Of a DNA stretch of 64,000 bases, positions 27,565 through 35,740 are shown one piece after another; position 1 is the stretch's first letter, and the number at the start of each line of letters is the position of its first letter. The stretch covers positions 85,104 through 149,103 of the forward strand of contig CAYXBQ010000004.1 of NCBI GenBank assembly GCA_964463375.1. Direction: 5' to 3'. The notes under the pieces are model-generated. The model did not search any database. It saw nothing but the letters and a program-made list of their open reading frames with translations, and was not told the DNA's origin. The position numbers and the translations under genes were made by a program. Source of the stretch: UMGS1696 sp964463375 (GTDB lineage Bacteria > Bacillota > Clostridia > Oscillospirales > CAG-272).

Positions 27565-27587
27565 TTCTGTAGAACCTATCTACAGAA
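27565..27587. promoter_or_regulatory. Operator-like palindrome at the glycyl radical enzyme promoter
   Basis: TTCTGTAGA, five bases, TCTACAGAA: a perfect 9-bp dyad just upstream of the -35 box. A related half-site (TTCTGTAAGA) lies at 27546-27555 inside the promoter spacer. It suggests control by a dimeric regulator not encoded next door. Confidence 0.6.
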
Positions 27588-27649
27588 GAAAAATCAGAAA
27601 GCAGCGCGCAGAGATCCACATGTGGGAACGTCTGCTTCTGCTTTCTGAT
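27588..27649 (-). terminator. Terminator of the inositol phosphatase gene
   Basis: ATCAGAAAGCAG (27593-27604) pairs with CTGCTTTCTGAT (27638-27649); a minus-strand T run follows. Confidence 0.8.
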
Positions 27650-27652
27650 CTC

Positions 27653-28441
27653 TTATCGGATCTTCTCCATGGCCTCTGTGTATGCTGCTCCGCCTGCCAC
27701 CACCGGACAAGGCTTGTCAAAGCACAGTGGCGTGCCGTCCATCTGCGTGATCCGGCCACCGGCTTCCGTGATGAGCAGTGACCCGGCGGCATAGTCCCAG
27801 GGAGAGAGCAGGTATTCGAAAAATACATCGCACCGGCCGGCCGCAATGTTCGCCAGATCCAGTGCCGCCGAACCGGAACGCCGGATGTCTCTTGCCTGCT
27901 GGAACAGGGTCCACAGGGTGCGGAAGGTCGGCTCTCCCAGCGTGTCTCGGTAGTACGGCGCTGTACCAAAGAGCACCAGGCTGTCCGACAGGCTCCGGTC
28001 ACTCACGTGGAGCGGCACCTGCTGACCGTTCTCTGCCACATAGGCACCATGCCCCCGCTCTGCCGTGAACATAGCATCGGCATAAGGGTCGTAGATGGCA
28101 CCGTACACCATGGTCCCCCGGTCGCACACGCCTACGGAAATGCAGCTGTGACGATAATCCTGCATAAAATTGGTGGTGCCATCGATGGGATCCACGATCA
28201 GGGTCAGACCTTCGGCGATGCGGGCAGCGTGGGTATCTGCCGATTCCTCACCCAGCATATCTGCCGCCGGAAGAAGCCGTGCGAACTGTGTCCGCAGAAA
28301 ATTCTCCGTCCGCACATCGTATTCGGTGACAAAATTTTGTTGGCCGCTTTTGCTGTGTGTCAAAAGGGACGAACGATCCGCCCCCAGCATGATCTTGGAG
28401 GCCTCCCGCAGCAGCGTCGGTATACAGGTGAAGTCAGACAT
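27653..28441 (-). CDS. Inositol monophosphatase family protein
   Basis: 262 residues. The metal-binding motifs LGEESAD, VDPIDGTTNF and SPWDYAAGSLLITEAGG are intact, so a Mg-dependent phosphatase is expected (inositol-1-phosphate, or a related sugar phosphate or nucleotide). GGAGC ribosome site. It lies 27 bp after the DUF6873 gene on the same strand. Confidence 0.93.
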   Translation of the reverse strand: MSDFTCIPTLLREASKIMLGADRSSLLTHSKSGQQNFVTEYDVRTENFLRTQFARLLPAADMLGEESADTHAARIAEGLTLIVDPIDGTTNFMQDYRHSCISVGVCDRGTMVYGAIYDPYADAMFTAERGHGAYVAENGQQVPLHVSDRSLSDSLVLFGTAPYYRDTLGEPTFRTLWTLFQQARDIRRSGSAALDLANIAAGRCDVFFEYLLSPWDYAAGSLLITEAGGRITQMDGTPLCFDKPCPVVAGGAAYTEAMEKIR

Positions 28442-28468
28442 GGTTTGCTCCTTTGCAAATAGTATAGT

Positions 28469-29200
28469 TCATATAGGAAATACACGAATGCCACCGCAGT
28501 CGAAAAGAGGTCCATCGTAAAGAAACCGGATCGCCTTGCCGTGTAGCAGCGGATGGTTGAAATACCGCTCCCCTTGCATAGGCGTTGGGGTACCGCAGAG
28601 GTAGACGATGTTTCGCCAAACGCCGCCGCAGCCGCCGATAAAGCCGTGGTCGTAGCCGGGGAGACAGATCTCTTCGTAAGGCGCAGGCAGTACCGGGAGC
28701 CCGTGGGACTGTGCCGCCTTGGTGAGAGATGGGTCAGCCGTGAGCAGCACGTCTCCCACCGCAAGTCCACTGCACCCGGCATATCCCTGTGCCACCGGGA
28801 TCGGCGTGAGCCCATGCGCCTGTGCCAGTGAAAGGACCTCCGGTGCCAATGCCTCCAGCTTACCAAAGAGGAATTTGCCGCAGACCAATGCGTTCAGCCC
28901 AATGTCGTGGGGGTATCGGTCGCCATGGGGATGGTCTGTCAAGCACAGGCGCAGTCCCGTGTAGGTCAGCAGACGCTCCAGCGGTTCCCCGGCGATGGCA
29001 TAATAGGAGCGATAGGTAATGAGCGTGTCCCCCAGTGTGAACAGCAGCATATCCGGGTGGGCTGCGACCGGTGCAGGCAAACACGGGTCCGGCGGCAGTA
29101 CAACCACAGCGGCAGCCATGTGTCGCAGTGTTTCCACCGCTTCCTTTGGCATGGTGGCAGAGACTGCGGCTACAAATGCTTTACGTTTCGAATGCGACAT
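28469..29200 (-). CDS. DUF6873 (GME-fold) protein
   Basis: 243 residues from MSHSKRKAF. Features of the GME-fold family: VAQGYAGCSGLAVGDVLLTADPS, a CLPGYDHGFIGGCGG segment and a Cys-rich C terminus. The fold is that of amidinotransferases and DDAH, but no activity is established for this group. Probably cotranscribed with the phosphatase downstream. Confidence 0.75.
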   Translation of the reverse strand: MSHSKRKAFVAAVSATMPKEAVETLRHMAAAVVVLPPDPCLPAPVAAHPDMLLFTLGDTLITYRSYYAIAGEPLERLLTYTGLRLCLTDHPHGDRYPHDIGLNALVCGKFLFGKLEALAPEVLSLAQAHGLTPIPVAQGYAGCSGLAVGDVLLTADPSLTKAAQSHGLPVLPAPYEEICLPGYDHGFIGGCGGVWRNIVYLCGTPTPMQGERYFNHPLLHGKAIRFLYDGPLFDCGGIRVFPI

Positions 29201-29210
29201 ACATTTTCCT

Positions 29211-29250
29211 AAAAAGTGAAAACTCCCTGACACGAGGCCGGGGAGCTTTG
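29211..29250 (-). terminator. Terminator of rpmB
   Basis: On the minus strand AAGCTCCC pairs with GGGAGTTTT around a short loop, then a T run. Confidence 0.6.
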
Positions 29251-29264
29251 GATCCGATATTCAC

Positions 29265-29450
29265 TTATACGCGGGTTACCTTGCCGGAACGCAGGCAGCG
29301 AGAGCAAACGTTCACAGTTACGTGAGAACCGTCTACTACAGCCTTTACCTTACGGATGTTGGGCTTCCAGGATCTGTTGGTCTTCCGGTTGGAGTGAGAA
29401 ACATTGTGCCCAAAAGTAACACCCTTGCCGCAAATACAGCACTTAGCCAT
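29265..29450 (-). CDS. rpmB: 50S ribosomal protein L28
   Basis: 61 residues: MAKCCICGKGVTFGHNVSHSN start and a C-terminal CSRCLRSGKV, the four-Cys zinc form of L28. GGAGG ribosome site. TTGCAA-N17-TATAAT promoter at 29536-29508. Confidence 0.97.
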   Translation of the reverse strand: MAKCCICGKGVTFGHNVSHSNRKTNRSWKPNIRKVKAVVDGSHVTVNVCSRCLRSGKVTRV

Positions 29451-29507
29451 TGCTAGTATACCTCCGTCTATCGTTTTCTCGGATACTAAAATCAATCAAC
29501 ATAGAAT

Positions 29508-29536
29508 ATTATAGCACACCCCTTTCGAAATTGCAA
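29508..29536 (-). promoter_or_regulatory. Promoter of rpmB
   Basis: TTGCAA (29536-29531), 17-bp spacer, TATAAT (29513-29508). Confidence 0.8.
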
Positions 29537-29648
29537 GAGGGGACACACATTTTTTTGGAGAAAATTTTGCTTTTTTTTGCGGGAGATTCGTATATATTGA
29601 TGTGTGCCGTATCCTGGACGAGGGGAGACATGATTTTTGCAAAAGTCC

Positions 29649-29677
29649 TTGACAAAATGGGGCGTATGTGCTATACT
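29649..29677 (+). promoter_or_regulatory. Promoter of the MazF-like gene and its leader RNA
   Basis: TTGACA (29649-29654), 17-bp spacer, TATACT (29672-29677). Confidence 0.8.
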
Positions 29678-29683
29678 ATCTAC

Positions 29684-29786
29684 ATAAGGTATATTCGGCT
29701 GAAGAGGCCACCTTGTATATCATTAGACCGAAGAGGTCATCCGGGTCTCCCGGCACAGGTCATGGTTCATTCCTATGACCTTTTTT
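29684..29786 (+). ncRNA. Structured leader RNA with two GAAGAGG hairpins and a terminator
   Basis: Between promoter and gene the RNA folds into two hairpins whose loops both contain GAAGAGG (29701-29707 and 29730-29736), each preceded by TATAT, giving an imperfect tandem repeat of about 26-29 nt. Then come a CCGGG/CCCGG hairpin and a perfect terminator. Promoter, short repeats, terminator and toxin-fold gene is the layout of type III toxin-antitoxin loci. A transcription attenuator is the alternative. Confidence 0.55.
29757..29786 (+). terminator. Terminator before the MazF-like gene
   Basis: AGGTCAT (29757-29763) pairs with ATGACCT (29775-29781), followed by six T. It lies 20 bp before the start codon, so most transcripts should stop before the gene. 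Confidence 0.85.
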
Positions 29787-29806
29787 CGTGCAGAAAGAGG
29801 CAAAAA

Positions 29807-30412
29807 ATGAAAAAATTTATCGAATCTATCTCCCGATTGAATACTGTAGCTTTATCTGCCACGGATGATGAGATCGATCGATGCGCCGAAGCAGATATAT
29901 TTTGGTCGCAGCACAAAGAAGGAAACACAAATATCCGCTCCGTCCGGAAGGGGGGGATCTATCAATTCGAATTTGGTAAAAATTACAAGCCGGAGATGGC
30001 TTACGAGCATCGGGGGCTGATCATTGGTATTTCCAAAAAGCTGCTATATGTATTGCCGATATATACATACAAGCCGGATCCAAAGGAGGAACCGCCCCTG
30101 CATATACAGGACAACCCACATGGGAACAGTATATTTTATTTACTGAAGAAGCAAGAGTATACATTTTTGCGCCATGATTCCGTCATAAAGCTGAACGACA
30201 TGCGTACAGTAAGCAGATCCAGGATCAAGTATGCACACAATGCAGCTATCTCCCCCAGCTCCTCCACCTATGCTTTTATCGAAAATCGGGCATTCCGGCA
30301 CTACTTTCCCAGCATTTCCTATGCGTACGACCAGTTGAAAGAAGAACATGCGAAGGCCATGCAGGAAATCGACCGTTTGCAAAAAATCGTTGAAAAATCG
30401 ACGGATGCATGA
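29807..30412 (+). CDS. PemK/MazF-fold-like protein with C-terminal coiled coil
   Basis: 201 residues; ATG 29807 follows AAAGAGG by six bases. The core VRKGGIYQFEFGKN ... YEHRGLIIGISKK ... YVLPIYTY and the later HDSVIKLNDMRTVSRSRI resemble the beta-barrel and DSVVLLDQIRT segments of MazF/PemK endoribonuclease toxins. The C-terminal region (about 165-195) is a predicted coiled coil. No protein antitoxin gene lies beside it; the upstream RNA is the only candidate partner. Remote similarity, not a firm family call. Confidence 0.6.
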   Translation: MKKFIESISRLNTVALSATDDEIDRCAEADIFWSQHKEGNTNIRSVRKGGIYQFEFGKNYKPEMAYEHRGLIIGISKKLLYVLPIYTYKPDPKEEPPLHIQDNPHGNSIFYLLKKQEYTFLRHDSVIKLNDMRTVSRSRIKYAHNAAISPSSSTYAFIENRAFRHYFPSISYAYDQLKEEHAKAMQEIDRLQKIVEKSTDA

Positions 30413-30487
30413 CAACAACGTCCATCACAAAGGCAGGCACGCCGCAGCATAAAATGCGACTGTGTCTGCCTTGTTTTTTATATATTG

Positions 30488-31687
30488 TCAACCTTCCATA
30501 TCTGCCACAAACTTTTCCAGTATATCCAGTGCCTTTGAGATATGCTCCACCGAATAGGCGTAGGAGATCCGTACAAAGCCTTCGCCGCAGTCTCCAAAGG
30601 CAGAGCCCGGCACCAGTGCCAGCTTGTATTCGTACAGCAGCTTTTCGCAGAAGGCTTCGCTGGTCATGCCGAATTTTGAAATATTCGGGAACACATAGAA
30701 CGATCCCTCCGGGTTGAAGCAGTCGATGCCCAGTCCGTGCAGGCCGTTCACCAGATACCGGCGGCGGCGGTTGTATTCGTCCCGCATCATCTCGATGTCC
30801 TTGTCCCCATTGCGCAGTGCCTCCACGGCGGCAAACTGGGACATGGTGGGGGCGCACATGATGGCGTACTGGTGGATCTTCAGCATCTGCTTAGTCAGGG
30901 GAGCCGGTGCGGCTAAGTAGCCCATACGCCAGCCGGTCATGGCATAGGTCTTGGAGAAGCCGCTGGCCACGATGGTCCGTTCCCACATACCGGGCAGCGA
31001 AGCCGGGGACACATGGGTACGGCCATAGGTCAGCTCGCCGTAGATCTCGTCGGACAGCACCAGAATATTGGTACCCCGCAGCACCTCGGCGATGGGTTCC
31101 AGATCCTCTCTTGTCATGATGGCACCGGTGGGGTTACCGGGGAACGGCAGCACCAGCAGCTTGGTTTTCGGCGTGATGGCGGCCTTTAGCTCCTCTGCGG
31201 TGAGCTTGAACTGGTTCTCCTCCTTGGTGGGGATGAACACCGGCACGCCGTGGGCCATTTCGCAGATGGGACCATAGCACACGAAGGAAGGCTGGGGCAC
31301 GATGACCTCGTCACCGGGTTCGATGATGGCACGCATGGCAAGGTCGATAGCCTCCGAACCACCCACAGTCACCGTGATCTCCTTCATGGGCTCGTAGGAC
31401 AGAGAGAACCGGCGGTTCAGGTAGGCGGCGATCTCCTCCCGCAAGGCAGCCAGACCGGCGTTGGCGGTATAGTAGGTCTTCCCTTTTTCCAGGCTTTCCA
31501 TAGCGGCGGTACGGATATGCCAGGGTGTCACGAAGTCGGGTTCGCCCACGGTCAGGGCAGTCACGTCGCTCATGGTGGTGAGCAGGTCAAAGAACTTCCG
31601 AATGCCGGAGGGCTTGATCTCCTGCACCTTGTGGGATAAAATATTTTCGTAATCTAACGTGTATTTGTTTTCGCTGGAAGGGGTCAT
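30488..31687 (-). CDS. Pyridoxal-phosphate aminotransferase, class I/II
   Basis: 399 residues. The PLP lysine lies in VASGFSKTYAMTGWRMGYL; LPFPGNPTGAIM and VRISYAYS are fold-type I signatures. Likely an aspartate/aromatic-type aminotransferase; substrate not assignable. Its start overlaps the stop of the Lrp-type regulator by 4 bp, a pairing that suggests amino-acid-responsive control. Confidence 0.92.
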   Translation of the reverse strand: MTPSSENKYTLDYENILSHKVQEIKPSGIRKFFDLLTTMSDVTALTVGEPDFVTPWHIRTAAMESLEKGKTYYTANAGLAALREEIAAYLNRRFSLSYEPMKEITVTVGGSEAIDLAMRAIIEPGDEVIVPQPSFVCYGPICEMAHGVPVFIPTKEENQFKLTAEELKAAITPKTKLLVLPFPGNPTGAIMTREDLEPIAEVLRGTNILVLSDEIYGELTYGRTHVSPASLPGMWERTIVASGFSKTYAMTGWRMGYLAAPAPLTKQMLKIHQYAIMCAPTMSQFAAVEALRNGDKDIEMMRDEYNRRRRYLVNGLHGLGIDCFNPEGSFYVFPNISKFGMTSEAFCEKLLYEYKLALVPGSAFGDCGEGFVRISYAYSVEHISKALDILEKFVADMEG

Positions 31688-32160
31688 ACGATATTTCCTC
31701 TTTCGTCCACAGGCATAGCACCGAAGATGAGTCCCTTGTCCTTATAGCGGCGCAGGACAAAATGGGTAGAGGTGGAGGTCACGTCCTCGATGGGGGCCAG
31801 CTTTTCTGCCACGAACAGAGCGACCTCCCGCATGGTCTTGCCTTCGATCATGACCGCCAAATCAAAGGAGCCGGACATGAGGTACAGCGATTCCACCTCG
31901 GTATAGTTATAGATCTTCTCTGCCACATGGTCATAGCCCCGGTCTCTCTGGGGTGTGATCTTCAGCTCGATCAGCGCCGAGACTCTCTCAGAGCCCAGCT
32001 TCTCCCAGTCGATGATGGTCTTGTATCCCTGGATGATGCCATCCTTTTCATAATCCTCGATCATGGTACGAATATCGCCCACTTCTTTATCCAGCATCTT
32101 TGCCAGCATCTCCGGCGTCAGGCGAGGATCATTTTCCAGCAGTGTCAATAGTTCATTCAT
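31684..32160 (-). CDS. Lrp/AsnC-family transcriptional regulator
   Basis: 158 residues. N-terminal winged-helix (LTPEMLAKMLDKEVGDIRTMIEDYEKDGIIQGY) and C-terminal RAM/AsnC ligand domain (ALIELKITPQRDRGYDHVAEKI). First gene of a pair with the aminotransferase, which it probably controls along with itself. Confidence 0.9.
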   Translation of the reverse strand: MNELLTLLENDPRLTPEMLAKMLDKEVGDIRTMIEDYEKDGIIQGYKTIIDWEKLGSERVSALIELKITPQRDRGYDHVAEKIYNYTEVESLYLMSGSFDLAVMIEGKTMREVALFVAEKLAPIEDVTSTSTHFVLRRYKDKGLIFGAMPVDERGNIV

Positions 32161-32228
32161 TTTCGTATTTCCTTTTTATTGTTTATCTGTATACAAGTCC
32201 AGGCAGATCCGAGCAAGGCGACTTCCAA

Positions 32229-32260
32229 CCAGATACAGCGGAAATTCCGCTATACCTGCT
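32229..32260. repeat. Hairpin in the mutS-like/Lrp gap
   Basis: GATACAGCGGAA pairs imperfectly with TTCCGCTATACC around a minimal loop. It lies just after the MutS-like stop and before the Lrp gene. It may act as a weak terminator or an mRNA 3' structure; no T run. Confidence 0.35.
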
Positions 32261-32279
32261 CTTGCGAAGCACCGACCTC

Positions 32280-33914
32280 TTACTTTTTGCTCTGCACTTT
32301 TCCCATGATGTGTTCCAGCGACAGGCCGTACTTTTCGGCGATGTCACGGGCGTAGCTCTTGCCATCCGGCTTGGCACGAAGGATCTTGAAGCTACGGCTG
32401 CCTTCCTGGATCGCTGCCACTAAGTTGTCGATCTTCACGCCACCCTTGGGCAGGCAGGCCGCATTGATCTCGTCTACCGAAGCGGCCAGATCGTGCAGGT
32501 GGGTGGAGAAGATGCCACGGCAACCTACCATGGAGAAGCCTTGCAGCACCTCCGATGCGATGTATGCGCCTTCATAGGAGCCGGTGGAGGACAAAGATTC
32601 GTCCAACAGCACCAGAGAATCCTCGGTGACGGTCTCGAAAATGGCACCCAGACGGGAGCATTCCTCACCCAGTCGTCCCTTGTCGATGGTGTCCTCACTG
32701 CCCGTGGGGAAGTGGGTGTAGATCTCGTCGCAGGGGCTGATGACGCATTCGTCGGCGCACACCGGCAGACCCAGCTGTGCCATGACAAAAGCGATACCCA
32801 CGGCGCAGGTGATGACGGATTTCCCGCCACGGTTGGGTCCGGTCAGCACGTAGATCATGCCGTCCACGTCGAAGGTGAAGTCGTTGGGGATCACAGGCCC
32901 GTCCAGCTTGGTGGCCACGATGGGATTGCACAGCGCCTTGGCGGTGAATTTCTTCTCTGCCATGGGTGCAATGACGGGGGAACACAGGTGGCAGCCCTTG
33001 GCTTGCAGCTTTTGCAGCAGCTCCGTTGCCTTGGTGACGAATTCGATCTCCGGCATCAGGCGAATGAGGAAGTCGGTGTTTTCCAGCACGTACATCTGGA
33101 TGACCTTTTTCCATGCCTTGATGGAGGAGCGGAACACGTCCCCGATGGCGGTATTGAAGGCGTTTGCCAGCGCCATCTGCTGGTTGTCGGACTGGCCTTT
33201 TTTGAAGGGGATCAGGGGTGCGATGCAGGTCATTTCGTCCGACTTAAAGTCCAGGCGGAGCATTTTGTCCAGCAGCTCCCCGGACTTGAAATATTCGTTA
33301 TTCATGGACAGCACGCCCGCCTTTTCGGCGCGCAGCTGTGCGTCTAGGTTCACGCCGATGGTGATGGACTTGATCTCCCGGACACGAGAGGTCAGCTCGG
33401 TCAGGCGTTGGTTCAGGTCCTTGTAGTAGGGGCTGGCGGTGAGGGTATTGATCCGTTCGGCCAATCTGCGGAAGGCGGTGCTTTGGAAGTTCGGTGCCAT
33501 AGGCAGCAGCCGTTCCTTCAGCAGCTCCAACAAGGAGGTATACAGCTCTACTTCTGTAATGCTATAGAGATACGCTTCGGTGGAGGCAGCGGAATCGGCC
33601 CCCATGCGGCGCAGCTCGGTGATGTCGTTGAGGAAGGGGATCATTTTGAGGAGCACCTGGGTCAGCTCCGGGTTGGCGATCAGGTCAGCGAAGGTGCTTT
33701 GGCGATAGAGGATGACCTCGGGGTCAGCGGTATAGAAGGAGCCGAAGTCGCAGCTTTTGAGGTCCATCAGGTAATAGAGCTCCAGCTGTTCGGCGGTGGT
33801 CTGGCTCATGCGAGCGATCTCCTCACCGGCGGCATGTCGGCGCAGGCTATCGGCATCGGGATAGAGCAGACTGATGTCCGAGGTATCGATAAGAGGTGCT
33901 GTATGTTCAGACAT
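32280..33914 (-). CDS. MutS-type ATPase (MutS domain V) protein
   Basis: 544 residues with the MutS lever/clamp-like helical region (about 60-310) and the ABC-type ATPase: Walker A LTGPNRGGKSVIT, Walker B LVLLDESLSSTG, and FSTHLHDL. It lacks the N-terminal mismatch-recognition domain of MutS1 and the Smr domain of MutS2, so it belongs to a shorter MutS-like group of uncertain function. Ribosome site AAAGGA. Confidence 0.85.
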   Translation of the reverse strand: MSEHTAPLIDTSDISLLYPDADSLRRHAAGEEIARMSQTTAEQLELYYLMDLKSCDFGSFYTADPEVILYRQSTFADLIANPELTQVLLKMIPFLNDITELRRMGADSAASTEAYLYSITEVELYTSLLELLKERLLPMAPNFQSTAFRRLAERINTLTASPYYKDLNQRLTELTSRVREIKSITIGVNLDAQLRAEKAGVLSMNNEYFKSGELLDKMLRLDFKSDEMTCIAPLIPFKKGQSDNQQMALANAFNTAIGDVFRSSIKAWKKVIQMYVLENTDFLIRLMPEIEFVTKATELLQKLQAKGCHLCSPVIAPMAEKKFTAKALCNPIVATKLDGPVIPNDFTFDVDGMIYVLTGPNRGGKSVITCAVGIAFVMAQLGLPVCADECVISPCDEIYTHFPTGSEDTIDKGRLGEECSRLGAIFETVTEDSLVLLDESLSSTGSYEGAYIASEVLQGFSMVGCRGIFSTHLHDLAASVDEINAACLPKGGVKIDNLVAAIQEGSRSFKILRAKPDGKSYARDIAEKYGLSLEHIMGKVQSKK

Positions 33915-33955
33915 TTTCTATATTGTCCTTTCCAACATAAATCCGTATTCGTATT

Positions 33956-33984
33956 ATTATACCGCATCTATGCCCAAGATGCAA
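33956..33984 (-). promoter_or_regulatory. Promoter of the MutS-like gene
   Basis: TTGCAT (33984-33979), 17-bp spacer, TATAAT (33961-33956). Confidence 0.7.
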
Positions 33985-34053
33985 GTGGGAAATTATGAAT
34001 TCTTTTTCAAACCGGCGTGGGGGTTCTCAACTGGCGTTGGGCTGGTTTTTGTA

Positions 34054-34129
34054 CTGGCGTACGGCTTGCTGACGGATTTTTCTCCGATACCAATCGGAAA
34101 ACCCCACGGAATCAAAAGCCGTACACCAG
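34054..34129. repeat. Nested inverted repeat
   Basis: CTGGCGTACGGCTT (34054-34067) pairs with AAGCCGTACACCAG (34116-34129, one mismatch). An inner stem pairs TCCGAT with ATCGGA. The flanks (34000-34150) are further partly self-complementary. It looks like a palindromic intergenic element, not a coding region. Confidence 0.5.
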
Positions 34130-34152
34130 AACAAATCCCAAAGGGGACAAGT

Positions 34153-35715
34153 TCACTGTAAGTGAATGTTGAATTCCCTTACCCCCCACAGGCGCACCAT
34201 CGTCAGCATCGCCTGCTCCCTTGTGTACCCTGTCAAGGGCGAAAATTTCGTTTCCGATACGCCGCCCATCACGGCCTTGCCGCTCTCGCTCACCAGCGAC
34301 GACGTGTACAGGATCCCTATGGCGGCCCAGTCGGCGGCTTCTCCCATGTCCGCAAAGCGCATCGGTTCGTCTCCCATCTCGATCCCCAGCACCTGTGCGG
34401 CTCGCATCAGCATCGCGGCGGCCTCCTGCCTGGTGATCGGGGACTGCGGGTCGAATATGCCATTTCCACGCCCGTTCACGATCCCCAATGCGTTGGCTGC
34501 CAGGATCGCCGTGCTGTCTGCCGCTGCCACATCCGTGAACGTCGCCGGATCGGTGGTCACGCCCTTTGCTGTCAACAGTGCTTCTATGCTCGCACTATTT
34601 GTTTTGCTCACCAGCATCGTCATGAGCAGTGTGCAGAAATCGCCACGGGTGATCTGCTCTGTGTACCGTTCCTGCTGGGATAGCGGGATCAGCTCCTTTT
34701 CCAGTGCCGTGCGCACCTCTGCCATCGCCCAATCGCTTGGCGTATCTGCGGCTTCGGCGGCACATGGCAGCTGTAGGATCAGGTGGCTTCGGGACAGGTA
34801 GTCCAGGGTGGCATCAAAGTACATCCAGCCGCTGGCACTTTCCTTCGTCTTTTGGCCGTTCACGTACCGGTTGGAGCTGTCCCAGGTGGGGTCCATGTGG
34901 ATCCAGCGGCCGTTCACCCACGCAGCGGCATGGGCATGGTTGATGATGCCGATCTTGTCCTCTGTCGCCAGAAGTGCCTGGGTATCCTCGCTGGACACGT
35001 ATCCGTCCGACCCATCTCCGGCGCTCCAGGTGTGTACCTGCATACAGGGGATCCCCACCGCACGGCAAAGATCCACCAGCAGATTCGTGTACCCTTCGCA
35101 CACAGTATATCCGTTTGCCAGCACCTCCGCAGCCGTCAGCGGCAGAGACCCATCGGTGCCTGTGCCATAGTACAGATTCTCCGCCACCCAGCCATACAGC
35201 TTTTGCAGCCGGGCATAGTCGTCCGCTTCCGTTCCCACGATCTCCCACGCCTTGGCAGCCACGGTGGGATCCACATCCCCCAGACAATCGCCGGGATTGA
35301 CCCATGTGGTCTCCCAAATGCGCTGGTTGTGGCCATAGGCATCGGTGTCCTCGATCTGCCAGCCAGCGGCGGTCTTATGCAGCTTCACCGTGCGCCAGAG
35401 GTAGCTCCAGAACATTTCGGCCCCGTTTTGCCGGGTGTAGATCGTCACCTCTCGATCCCCATCCCCCTGCAAATGCACAGTGTACTGAAAGGCCTGACCG
35501 CTTTGGGCAGAGAGGACCTTATTCTCCTCCCCCACATGGATCCACACCGCATCCATATTCGTATGCCGGATCGCCCCGGACACCGTGCAGGTATCGCCGT
35601 CCACCGCAATGGTCACGCCGCCGTTCGGCAGGTTGGAGGTGGTCAGAGATGCCGCAGCGGCTGTGGGCAGTGCAAGCAGTGCCGCCAGCAGCACCGCAGA
35701 TAAAAATCGTTTCAT
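34153..35715 (-). CDS. Secreted transglutaminase-like protein with SLH repeats
   Basis: 520 residues. Signal peptide (about 1-22), a beta domain, then a transglutaminase-like core with the Cys in GYTVCEGYTNLLVDLCRAVG, the His in NHAHAAAWVNGRWIHMDPTWD and the Asp in the same segment. After residue 320 come SLH-like repeats (DFCTLLMTMLV, ITRQEAAAMLMRAAQVL, YTREQAMLTMVRL) that usually bind secondary cell-wall polymers. Likely a cell-surface protease or cross-linking-type enzyme. GAGGAG ribosome site. Confidence 0.88.
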   Translation of the reverse strand: MKRFLSAVLLAALLALPTAAAASLTTSNLPNGGVTIAVDGDTCTVSGAIRHTNMDAVWIHVGEENKVLSAQSGQAFQYTVHLQGDGDREVTIYTRQNGAEMFWSYLWRTVKLHKTAAGWQIEDTDAYGHNQRIWETTWVNPGDCLGDVDPTVAAKAWEIVGTEADDYARLQKLYGWVAENLYYGTGTDGSLPLTAAEVLANGYTVCEGYTNLLVDLCRAVGIPCMQVHTWSAGDGSDGYVSSEDTQALLATEDKIGIINHAHAAAWVNGRWIHMDPTWDSSNRYVNGQKTKESASGWMYFDATLDYLSRSHLILQLPCAAEAADTPSDWAMAEVRTALEKELIPLSQQERYTEQITRGDFCTLLMTMLVSKTNSASIEALLTAKGVTTDPATFTDVAAADSTAILAANALGIVNGRGNGIFDPQSPITRQEAAAMLMRAAQVLGIEMGDEPMRFADMGEAADWAAIGILYTSSLVSESGKAVMGGVSETKFSPLTGYTREQAMLTMVRLWGVREFNIHLQ

Positions 35716-35740
35716 AGAATCTCCTCTTTGGGATCGTAGT

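Noticed and set aside
33874..34161. A 95-codon + strand frame.
   Set aside because: Overlaps the MutS-like start, its promoter and a nested palindrome; no ribosome site and no recognisable protein.
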